From contig NC_037597.1 in the NCBI RefSeq assembly GCF_003073045.1, positions 25,434,158 to 25,498,157 on the forward strand: DNA of 64,000 bases, in the 5' to 3' direction. Below, piece by piece: positions 44,801 to 56,100 of the stretch. Position 1 is the stretch's first letter. Each line of letters opens with the position of its first letter. A model generated the notes under the pieces. That model was not told where the DNA came from. It was given only the letters and a program-made list of their open reading frames with translations, and ran no database searches. This DNA is from Pomacea canaliculata (taxonomy: Eukaryota > Mollusca > Gastropoda > Architaenioglossa > Ampullariidae). The translations under genes and the position numbers were made by a program.

Positions 44801-47800
44801 CGCAATGCTATTTCCAACATGGAAAGCACACATGCCTGCGACAGCCACGCATACAAACATATAAATATATTAAAACAAATGCAATACATATTACACACAT
44901 ACACAAACATAAAGACAGATTCTTACAAACACAACATTACCATGCGTTTGGCATGAAGAAACTTTATGTCAACAAATAAATTATATCTTTCTATCTTTAT
45001 CAGGATCAAAAATTCTTACAGTTTTTACAAAGTCCGATTTATTTATTTATTTATTCCGTCTTAGTTTTGTTACGTTTGGTCAGTCGTCGTATGTCAAGAT
45101 TTCAGACCATACTCAACTTTCAATAACCGATGAAACGTTTCACCCTTTATTCTGTTCCATGCAGCCTTCATTACCAATTACTAATTACCCCTATCCTCTG
45201 AGCACACAACCTCATCACACTCTCGCTCCATTTTTCCGTCTCGCGACAACATCGCGTTCATTTCCACTCCACGCATGCGCACAGACGTTTCCAGAAGCTT
45301 CAGCACTCGTTCAGAGGGTGGGAGTGGATGGGGTGGGTTAGTGGAATGCATCAGAGGCGAGAACTAACAGTCAGTAGCGAGCAGCTTGCAAGATGGAGCA
45401 GAGATGATGCACAGAGAACAACTTGAAGCATGTTGCAGTGCCGGAAGTCCACAAGCAGGGGAGCGCACTGTCAAGCAGCGAGAACGCAAGCGAGAAGCTA
45501 CGAGAGCTGAGTGATTATCGAGTGACGACGAGTGATTATCGAGTGACGAAGAAGTGATTATCGAGTGACGAAGAGTGATTATCGAGTGACGAAGACTGAT
45601 TATCGAGTGACGAAGCGAGCTGGCGTGTTGAGCACTGAGCAATAGTGTCGAGGGCCACTGTGTACACGTGAGGACACAAACACGACACACATCGAGGGCA
45701 CAAGTACACAATCAAGATACACACACAGGTGAAGGCACACAAACAAAAATACAACACAGAAACTTAAGGCAACTATAGGTCTTAAGCACCAAGCAAGCTG
45801 TGTATCAGAGAAAAGATTTCTAGGCAACAAAATGCAGTTTCTTTAATGAGCAGTACAATGGTTAAATTTTTTTATTATAATTCATCATTGTATATATTCG
45901 GTTGATCTTTCTTTCAATAAATTTTTATGTACACTTTGAGAACAAAAACAATAGAAATTAGCTAATGACGAAAATCAGCATTTTTATTAGTATAGTTTTA
46001 AGAAACATATTTGACTCCTGTTTGTTTTATCGCATATTTTTTCGTTCTTTTTTTACTTCTCTAAAGTTCAATCATTCAAAAGAACTGCATTTTGTTTTCA
46101 TTTCTGAAATATTTCGACAAGTTAATGTAGTTCCAAAGGCGCTACAAGCAGATACCTGAGAGATAACAGTTGGAGATGTTTATAAATATTGAGTAAAAAG
46201 AAAAGCGAAAATATTTGTAAATCATTCCAGCTACTACAGGTATTTCCTTAAAGATACTTGCAGATGAAAAGGAATGGACAATCTATGTTTGGCAGAATTT
46301 CTCAATTCCTAATGAATTTTGGAACTGCTTTGAACGATGTTCAAATAAGTGGGGAATAACAATGGATAATTTTCTCAAGAAACTGAAAATAACAGCAGTT
46401 TTAAGCACTTTAGCGCATCTGTCTGTCCTCCATTTATGTTGTAAAATTAAAATCTTTTTATTGGAATGGGATAGATATAGTATTGTAGATAAAGTATCAA
46501 CGAAGGAGACAGGAAATAAAGTACAATAAAGAAAAAATTGCCCCAAAAGAAAGGTAATGAACATGAGACAACGAGCGCATGCACAAGAAAATGCAAACAA
46601 ACCACAAAAAAGTTAACAGACCGATTGATAGATTGATTTCTGAACATTAGTCACTAGATTAAACGCTAATTCTGTTGCTGAAAGAACAATGAAGCCAAAG
46701 CGTGGAAGTGAAAAAGAAAAAGAAAAAGTTATTTCCTGCATTTGTTGGCAGCTGTTCTAATGTCATCCGTGTGCTCCACCCACAAAGGAAGGAAAGGCGC
46801 TGATAAACGGTTTGTCAGATAAACCGCAGATAGTCCACTCCAAGGGCAGGAATGCGGTTCTTGTCTCTTTCTGAGTAAACAGTTCAGTCGGCGGATCACA
46901 GCGACACTTTCATTCGTGACGCCACTTCCGGCAGCGGAGTGCTGCTACTTCCGGTTCTTGTGGCATTTGCTGAAGCGAGCCCTAACCTCCACCCCGATCC
47001 CACCCCGATTGCATCGCGATTAATTCGTGCTCCTGGCAGACAGGAGAAAGCCGGGCTCTCCCAGATGGACGAATGATAGCTTTGAAGGAAACAGGGGGAA
47101 ACGGGTGTATTGTACCCATGCACCTTGCAGGCATCTGTTATTTGTGCACCCGAGTAAAATAATTGTATGCCATTAAAATATCTTTTCCATAAGGTCTCTT
47201 GTATTTCTTCCTGCTTTCCTCTCTCGCTCACGCCCACTTTTATTCTCTCTATTTCTCTTTTTCCCTCTGTATTCTCTTTACCCCATGACCCCTACTTTTG
47301 CTTTTTGTTTGTGTTTTCTTTCTCAGTTTCTGGCTGTCTGCCTTCTTTCTTTCCATACCTTTGCATCTCTCCGTTGAAAACTTCAATTTGATTTTTGTGT
47401 TTCGTTCCATTCTTGTCTTTATATTTACCTGTTCTTTCTTTCGTGCGTTTATCGGTTTTTCTCATTTGTTATCGTTTATTTTTTTAGATGTTTCTCTCTT
47501 TCTCTCTTTCTCTCTCTCTCTCGGAGTAGCCGAGTAACACGACAGAAACAAACTGGAAAAACCTTCAATATCTTTTTTTTCCTAACGCCCAGGAATTATC
47601 CTGTTTCCCATCCCAAACAAAATACTAAATTATTCATGTCAAGAGTTTCCTGCTGTAAAATATTTTAGACATTGCTTTTTTATCTAAGCTCCGACAGGTG
47701 AGTGAGCAGGTAACTTTTTCTCGTTGCTGTTAATGTCACGGAAAGAAAAAGTTATTCTGGAGAGGTTGGCGAGGAGTGTGGCGAGCCCCCGCCACAGAAC

Positions 47801-50800
47801 ACCAGCCAGGAAATGGAAAGGTTGTCTTGGCACAATGTTAGAATCAATCCCCATTGGACTTTTTTCTTTATAAAGATGGCTGAATGATCATTCTTCTAGT
47901 CTCGAGTGTGTAGGAGGGTAGAAACTTGCAGAGAGCCAGAAAACAATGGCAGAGAGACCACGAAAAGGCAAAAGAACAAATTACGCAGCAGACGACACGA
48001 ACGATGAAACTGTGGCGATGAGGTTGAAAAACGATGAAAGCAACAAGAGATGCAGAAGGCGTGAGTAGTGCTTGAAGAGATCGGTGATGTTTCTAACGAA
48101 GGAAATAGATAAAGGAAGAGGTTCCGAGTAACAACATCAGGTCCCGTTAACATCAGCCAACAATAACGCAGGTAAATTTTAAAAAAAATTAGTCAACTTT
48201 ATATTTTAAAAATATCTATCTACATCACCGGGTAGTTAAATGTAGTCAGCTACGTCGTCTGTAGATAAGAGTTGCGGTAAAACAAAAAGCTAAAGTCATT
48301 TCGGTAAAATTTTTTGTTTTAATTTTCAGGTAATTTTTCTGGTCACACTTCCTTACACCTACAGGTGACCAAGCGATTTAGGTCGAACTAGAAGGTTTTT
48401 AAAATGTCTTCCTCTCGGTTCAAACAATTTGAGGCACACTGTAAACTGTGTACACCTAGTTTCGCTAGCCACTGGTTATCTCAACAACTGGTCTACAAGT
48501 CAGGAAACCCTCGAGACCATAAACCCTTCATTCCCCGGAAGTGTCGGGAGTTATCAGAACATTTCGCATCCAGACTATAATTGAAAATAATTTAAATTAA
48601 TTGCAAACAATAAATGTCCGTCACCATCAGACTTCAGGCGTGTGGCGTGTTTCTCGGAACCTCATTGCAAGTGAAAGAGAAAAATAAATGTTTGCTTGCT
48701 TCAATCCATAGAAACGAGTCGTTAATTTGTTTACATGGATTACAGCAAATCTGAGACGAGGCTAGCGGTAAACAGGGTCCACCTGCACGGCACCTGCCTG
48801 GATAATTGATAAACACTTAGCTACACTGCTAATAAACTACAAGCTTGCCGTGAAGCTGGGCCCAGAGCACCAACAACGAACTGATTTACAGGACAGGACT
48901 AAGTCTAGCAAGGGACACAACTCGCCATTGATCAGGTGCTTTCATTTCTGAATATAGCAGTCCGCATTTTTGTTAAGTGGATAAACCAAACATCATTGAT
49001 TATAAATTTTAAAAATAAACCAATTAATCCTAGACTGTATTTTCCCCTTTCTCGGGAAATTATTTCCCCTACTCCATCAAACTATCAGCAACGACTTGTG
49101 TCCCTTGAAGCCAGTCTAGCTAATAATGCGGGTGTGGTGGGTACGGGTAGGAGGCCGTGGAATGAGTCACTGAAATGTGTGCAGATGACTGGCGTGAAAC
49201 TTACGTTTAATGTCGACGCCCAGGCACAAGGTCCACTCGCTCTTCTGGATCCTGCGGTCGTTGTCCTTGTCGCAGTAGCGGTGGAAGGCTTTGGCGCAGC
49301 GCCGAGGCTTGATGAGCTTCTTCACCATCTTGCGGAAGCTGCGGATCTCCTTGAAGCTCAGCACGTTGTCTGAGTTCGTGTCCAGCTGCACGTGAACTTC
49401 CACACAACGATCTTCTTTTCTATGCTGACGTCATCGTCCGTGCTGGAGGCGTCGTCTGTGACGTCATAGAGCCGTTACATCAAAGGGGAAGAACTGTGCA
49501 CTTGTTTGAATATGTTTTTTAAATGGAGAAAAGAAAAATGGAATAAGAGGAGGCAGAGGAGAAAAAGGTAGAAGAGGGCGATGACCACTAAAATCATCAT
49601 CATCATCATAATCATCTAACTAACTTATGGCTTCCAAAGCCAACCTTTAGTTAGTTTCGGGTGTGTGTGTACTCACTGACAGCCTCTGGCCCGCGGGCCG
49701 CCAGCATTCTCTCGTACTCATCACGGAACACTTGCACGAGCGCTGCGTTGAACGGTTGGCGTTCTTTGCTCGTGCAGGCTGTGGTGGATGCAACATTCTC
49801 TGCGATAAACATTCAACATCCCTAGTCAGGCACAACACCGGGTACCACTACTAGGGTACGTCTACTCATGTGCATTACGTCACAGTGACGTCTGTAATAT
49901 ATTCTATTTAAAAATCAAATATGGTTGTGTAGTAAGAAAAATGTGGCTTTGCTTACCTTGTTTACTTTTGTTTGCGAAGGGAATGTGCATGAGCGAGGAC
50001 ATATATATATACACAGACACACGCCCACACGTGCACGCACGTCACACAGATACACGTAGATAAAAGAATGTCCACACACAAACACACCTTTTCGTTTCTT
50101 TTTCTTTTTACTGTTTCTTCCCTTCCGTTTTCGGCGCCTGCCTACCAGCAAAGAGAAAAAAAATTAGTCACGTGTGACAAACACACTCACACACTTACAC
50201 ACTTTTAAACGCAGAAGCGAGCGCGAAGCCACAAAAAGCAACACATACACTCTCTCTCTCTCTCTCTGACCCTTGAACTCATGCACATGCGCATACACAC
50301 AGACGAGCATCTATTAATTTAAAATTCAATTTTTAAAAAAAGCCTGCTACCGCCACCACGGCCCCACACCACCACCACTGCTACTGATGTTAATGTCACT
50401 TCTAGGAACACTTGTCACCATGAAGTGGGTGCAAAGGCAATTAGTACTGGCAGATGTTGCATTTTTGTTGTCGTCGCCGTCGTTGCTGTGACGGTGGTCG
50501 TTGGAGGCGACCGTGGCAGTGGCTACAGTCCTCCCAGGAGGCAGACCTTTGCACTGTGGCTTCTGCTCGCGCACAGACGTTCCCGGTATGTGGCGGCCAT
50601 CTTTGGTGACGCACCAGCAGTAGCGCGTGGCGGTGTGGCACTGCACCTCGCTGTACGTGCCGTCCGCGTTGCATGACGGGATCAAGACGTCATCACGTTG
50701 AGCCGACTTGCGCGCCTCGTCCCGCTCTTGGAAGCACTTGGACACCACAGACGTGTCTGGCAAAGGGAGACAAGCGTGTCAACGTCGATGTCACGTGAAC

Positions 50801-51890
50801 AGGGGGAGACAACTAGCGGCATGTGTATTAGTTTAATTCGTCAATTGATTGCTTCCCCTACTTCTCGGCCAATCACATTCGATCTGTTTGTGAGACCCAA
50901 CGCTTGAACTGATGTTTACGACAAATAAATAAAGTTTCCTTGGGGTCACTAGCATGGAGGCACTGGTACTAACATGCCCATCAACTGCTGCGTCACTTCC
51001 GGGGGAGGAAGAGAAAGCTTTTAAATCTTAATCACTTCTCGTGTTTAAAATAAATGTTTAACAAAAGTAAACTTTCGGGGCAAACAAATACAGTAGATGT
51101 GATACATTCATTTGTCGAGAAACCAAGCATGCTGGGATATATTCTAATCTTAATTATTATTTAACAGTAAGAACTTGTTTACATTTCCACCTGGAGGCTA
51201 GAATTAAACCAAAACAAAAAGTAAACAACGAAGCATGCATTGATAAAGAGCCTCACAGAAATGTTCTGAACAACAAGCCGCGAGACGAGTCTGGATGGGA
51301 AACATTGCATTTCCTGTTTACCTGTACAGGTAAACATCAGGCGCAGCAGACAAAACATAAGAAAGGAAAGACGTAGTAGGAGAAGAAGTAAAAAGAAGAA
51401 AAATAGAAGGAGGAAAAGGAAGGCGGAGGAGGACGAAAGGAAAATACAGAAGAATGGATGACAAAAGATGATGAATAAGGAAGGAGGATGGCGTAGAAAA
51501 GGAAGAAACAAGTTCACGATATGATCGTAAAAATAAAAAAGCATTAATAATCAACGATCCTCACAAAGAGAAGAGAGACAGAAAGAAAGAATGAAAGATG
51601 GTTATGAGGAAGAGAGTAGGTGAAGCGATGGAGGAAGAGACAGATAAGGGGGGACAAAGGTAAGGGAGGAGGAGAAAACGACTCGAATGGAGGCACCGAC
51701 CTCCGGGACAGCGGCCCTTGCTGCGCACCTGGATGCGGGAGCCGTTGGCTCGCTTCCCGTCACACTGTTTGGCCCGCTGCAGCTCGCAGCGTGACGTGTA
51801 GGTGACGTCATCCGTGCCGCAGACGTACTCCACCTTGGACTGACTGCAGTCTACCGAGCACGTGGAGGCCCGCAGGGAGCGGAAGAGACT
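35900..51890 (-). CDS. SMOC: SMOC-family secreted calcium-binding protein with duplicated TY-EC module (5' exon missing)
   Basis: Secreted matricellular protein of the SPARC superfamily; known SMOCs modulate BMP signalling and bind heparan sulfate. Exons: 51701-51890 (Kazal/follistatin-like, EYVCGTDDVTYTSRCELQ), 50547-50756 (thyroglobulin type 1, CYS-rich with CWCV), 50088-50141 (basic RRRKRKGRNSKKKKKRK), 49677-49799 and 49205-49455 (EC1: EF loops DTNSDNVLSFKE and DKDNDRRIQKSE), 44183-44224 (Pro-rich linker), 40268-40513 (second thyroglobulin, CWCV), 39523-39613, 38991-39072, 38500-38656 (EC2: EF loops DKNKNSILERQE and DENKDKNLSLEE), 38093-38152, and a provisional last exon 35900-35916 ending MDQLT. 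About 507 residues, all phases consistent if one base is restored near 49398. Signal-peptide exon not found. Vertebrate SMOC1/2 have about 434-446 residues and a single EC domain. Confidence 0.88.
38341..38438. repeat. (CCAA)n-(ACAA)n microsatellite
   Basis: Five CCAA units followed by about 17-18 ACAA units in the SMOC intron, 60 bp downstream (minus sense) of the donor after the EC2 exon. Minus-strand VCLF-repeat frames here are artefacts. Confidence 0.97.
44612..44661. repeat. (TTGA)n microsatellite
   Basis: Imperfect ATTG/TTGA tetranucleotide run in the 8.7-kb SMOC stretch between EC1 and the second thyroglobulin domain. A short (AC)n run lies at 44101-44117. Confidence 0.9.
45507..45616. 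repeat. Five-copy 21-22 bp minisatellite
   Basis: Unit GAGTGATTATCGAGTGACGAA, repeated five times with only single-base changes. Each unit contains GAGTGA twice. In SMOC intron sequence. Confidence 0.97.
47190..47524. repeat. Long pyrimidine-rich tract
   Basis: About 330 bp with strong C+T bias on the plus strand, ending in (CTCT)n at 47488-47522. In the SMOC intron. Confidence 0.8.
51356..51690. repeat. Long purine-rich tract next to the SMOC Kazal exon
   Basis: About 330 bp rich in GA, AAG and GGA on the plus strand. It ends about 10 bp from the 3' end of the Kazal exon (51701), so the transcript has a long pyrimidine tract immediately after the donor site. Confidence 0.8.
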
Positions 51891-53030
51891 CTGTGCACGA
51901 AAAAAAGAGCCATCAACATCATCATCAACATCCTCATCATCATATTATTATTATCTTCCATCGTTATTTTTTGTAGTCTGTAGAAAAAAATAAAAAGTGT
52001 AATAATAAATAATAATAATTTCAATGAATGATGCGCGACCTTCACTGTAGATAACTTCAACACCGACTCATCAAAGCTCGAGGACGAAGCACGTTTCAAA
52101 AAAAATTTTTTTTTCAGTTTTTCTCTTTATCAGCCTCTTTACACTACCTCCACGACCTCGCTATTTCTGACAAGGGTCTCGTGTGTATTCTGTGTTGGTG
52201 GGGTTTGTTTCTTTCTTTTGTTTGTGTGTTGGTTGTTTGTTTGTTTGTTTTTTTGTTTGTTTTTTTTTTTTAGTAGTCGTTCACTCCAGACCTGCTGGAT
52301 TTTTAATCCCAAAACACAATGCATGGCCTCTGCGGAAGTTCCGTTCATCTTTCTCTTTCCGTTGACATTTTCCTTCTGGCATCCATATTCCTGTCGAGCT
52401 CCGTGAAGTATTTTACACTCACTGAACGCAACTCACGCCTGTGGAAACTCGAGTGGAACAGTTTCTTATCAAATCAGCCTTTTGCGGTCGGAAGCCGATA
52501 TCGCTCCCCTCTTCCTCCCACTTCCTCCTGCGCTAACGTACCCGTTCACCCTCCCTCCCTACCGGCAGCACGCGCACGATTGACAGGCCTGCGGATGGAA
52601 GTGATAACACGTGACTGCTACCCGATAAAGGGGAGAGAACTCTCAAGGACTTGGGCAATCGCTTCCGCGATTATGTCGGGACGACGAAAGCGCGTCTCCG
52701 GTGCTGCTCGGCAGAGGGCGCTCGTTTCCTCGATGTGCTGGCGGCGCACACTTTCACAACTTCTCTCTCTCCTGAGAGTCGGACAACATTTTCGAGACGA
52801 TATCCCGGGAAAGGTCGAGTCGTGACCTCGCTATCAACAAGCTTGCGACAAGCTATCACCCTTGTGCAGATGCCCCGGCAGGTGTCCAGGGTGATGTCTA
52901 AGCTGTCGAAGACTAGCAGCCTGCGAGGGTGAGATTACATAGTTAAAGTCCTGGTACCCTTCTGACTGACACTAGATGGCGCAACGATACACCGTGGAGC
53001 CATTGAAGGTTCATTACGGGTCTCCTGTGG

Positions 53031-53185
53031 ACAGGGCCGTGATTAGGGGCCGGCAGACGAGGCACCTGCCTAGGGCCCCGCACTTTTGATAGTCGTCAGG
53101 GGCCCCGCATTTGATTAATATTGTAATCGGGCTCTAAATTATCCCCTTTACCTCGGGCCCCGCGGGGGTCTAAGAACGGGGCCTG
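53031..53185. mobile_element. hAT-like short element or fragment
   Basis: Begins CAGGGCCGTGATTAGGGGCC, a terminus style seen in many hAT MITEs. It carries internal GGGGCCCCG motifs and ends near AACGGGGCCTG, whose reverse complement starts CAGGCCCC. The flanks share CCTGTGG (53024-53030 and 53182-53188), but the exact ends are not resolved. Confidence 0.45.
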
Positions 53186-56100
53186 TGGGTTCCAGACTTC
53201 GGTTTTAAAACACAGGTGGTACTGTGCTAGTCTGGAATTGTATCTCTAAAATGTCTTCTGGTAGCATATTTGAGATTTAACCTAGAAAGCCTTTCAATTT
53301 ATTTACATAATTAGTTTTAAGAGAAACCAAGTGCACACACAACAACACAATTTTACAAGTTTTTACAACCGTTTTAAAAAAAATTTTTTTAAAATCTTTG
53401 CTTAAGCCAGACTTTCATTCACGTCAGGACTTATTTACTTATTTTTATTTTGCAACAATATCAATATAAATTAAAAGCGATTTTTTAAAATGATTTATAA
53501 ATTTTGTTTCGTTATAGCAGTTTGAAGTTTTACAAGGATGTTGTACAACTAGTCCCGCTGGTGAAAGAATGTTTAACGAAAAGAGCAAAAAAATGTTTAG
53601 CCAAAGTTGAACAATTTTCAGCTATAATTAAGATGAAAGAAAAACAAAGCATATAAAAGTCTTGTGGGGTTTTTTTTTTTTTTAATCCGACACTGAAGTG
53701 CCTGGCCCATTGAGAAAAGGATTTTTTAAATGACCCGACGAAGGGTGCTGTTTGTTTACTATCTCTGCCAGTCAAAATAATACTTTAATATGAAGGCATG
53801 CAGAAAGTTTTAATGCTAGAAATTTCATATTTTTTAAGGGGAATCATAAGCACAAGATGTCTGAATTTGATGAACACAAGGCATAATTGGTAATAAACCA
53901 AATAATTGCATCCATGTAAATATCTAGCTGTATCAACTCAAACTGGAAAAAGCTGAATTATTTCTTGCTAAACTACAATCACTTTAATTTTTTGACTTCT
54001 CATTATTACATTTTAACATTTAACCGACATTTAACATCGATAATAAACCTTTAAAAATAAAGCAAAGTACAGTGAACTTTGACCTTGTTGAGACTGTCGT
54101 TTATTTGTGTTTCTCGTATGTTTATAGTCCTCATGTTCAGACATACTACCTGAGCAGCATCATATATATATATTTAATGACAGGCCTGTAGGTTATAACT
54201 ACCGCTAAATCACTTGTGTAACCACTGCACTTAGTTGTAAAAGACAAGAAAGTGCCGAAAAATTTATTGTTTTCTCAAAGCAGAATAACTACGTTTCATA
54301 ATCATTCGTGATTATAAACAATTTTTAACCAATTTGAACGGCTTGTAGACCGCCTCATAAACTCTTGTTTGTTGTGTGGTTCTGACTGTCAGGTTTGTGT
54401 ATTTGTACACAGAAAGCTCGAATGTGTCAGTCTGCTCCGATATCAACCTCCAAGCTGTCATTCACCATGTCACAACTCTCTAACTGTAAGTCGCCATGTT
54501 GACATTCACCCCGCTCTCAACATTCATACTGTCCATCATGCTGTCTCTCCAGGCTGTCAGTCTGACCCCCCGAGTACTTCAACCTGTCAGTCATCATTCT
54601 TTATCTCCAGATTGCAAATCTCACAATCGTCTGTCTCGGGCTGTCAGTCACCAAGCTGCCAATCTGACCGACAATGCCGGGTTTTCACCCAGTCACATCA
54701 CCCAAATAACACGATTCTTTGTTTCACCCAAACCACGTGATCCATCCAGTCAATTTATTTATGTCAACTAAATTAAATACTTTTGTTTACGATCAGCTCT
54801 ACTCAACCAACAATCTACTACACATCACACACTCAGCCACAAACACCAACAGTGTATGAGATGGATTTTCTTGTTACAACAACAGCTGCCAGCTTTTGCC
54901 ATCAAGGGAAGACAATCTTCATGACGAGCATACCAGCGTTATCAGTTATCTGCTCTTCGTGGTAGTTATCCAATGAAGTCGCAGTTACCCCGACCAGCAC
55001 AGTTTATTGTAGTCCCATTATCTCGCCTGAGTAGAGACTAACAAGACTGCTCCCTCCCACTGTACTTTTCATCAGGAATTGTGGGTAATTACAGGTGAGG
55101 AACCGTGAATCTGTATCCCTCCGTGTAAGGACCTATATCATTGAGTGTGTCCACATGTGATGGCTTGTTTTCAATGAAAAATAAAACAATTACTGTTTTT
55201 GAAGTTTGCTATCCCAGCATGTATTTGTCGAAATCGTCTACGAACGACAACTGCTGCTTGAAGTTGTCTGCTCATTAAGCCAGCCATCGCATCCTTCGCG
55301 AAGATGGTCTTGGCGGCAGAGAAAGAGGATAGTCCTGTGGAGGCAGAAACAACTTTTTTTTTAACCACTCTTACCCAAGATCTCAACCCGATACAGGTCG
55401 GTTCGTGGGAGTGCTTTCAATTCCGGACGGCAAGCCTTTACAACATTTCTAACAATTTCCGACAGGAGGCGCACGGCGCACCGTCAGGGGAGCTAACGGC
55501 TTACAACCAGGCGCAGAAGCTTCTTCTTTTGATCACGAGCATTCAGCAGGGTTCTACATCTCTCACTGACACGGGGGCAGCAGAGGGCAGGGAATAACGG
55601 ATGCCCTGACTGGCAGTGAGAGGCGGCTTGGCTGAGGAGATAAAGGCAGCTGTCTCGTAATCTAGACGGATGGAAGCTTGGCGCCCGTTTGTCAGTCTGT
55701 CGCCATTGTTTATCCCTACCCTGGATCTTACGTAATCGAAGCTCGAGCCTGGGCCTGCGACTGGCGAGCAGCCCGCGTTCCCCCCCATCGTCTGCCCCTC
55801 CGAGATGACGAAGAGAGGGCTTTGTACTTGCCCACACTGCCAGCGCATTCTTTGCTCCTTACCTTCTGGCCGCCTACCACAAGGAGGGAGGAACTATTTC
55901 TGCTTCTCGCATACCTGTCGGCGGACGCCGTGGGTGGGTGAGGCGCCAGAGGTAACGGTGCTGCAAGACGGAGGAGCTCTGCTGCACACCTTAGGCGAGA
56001 CGTTGGCGGCTGTTGGCGCGAATGAACTTCTGGTTCAGGTTTTAATTTTTTTTTTCTCTCTCTCTCTCGAACAAAAGCACACGCTAACCTTCTTAGAACT

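Noticed and set aside
45364..45830. Minus-strand frames with repeated SSSLDNH
   Set aside because: Encoded by the 21-bp minisatellite and flanking CA-rich DNA; no start or splice support.
51851..51960. Signal-peptide-like frame (MMLMALFFVHRVSS) just upstream of the SMOC Kazal exon
   Set aside because: It is built from an ATG/GAT trinucleotide repeat, is out of frame with the Kazal exon, and a clear acceptor (GTGCACAG) lies between. It would become relevant only if an indel is shown here.
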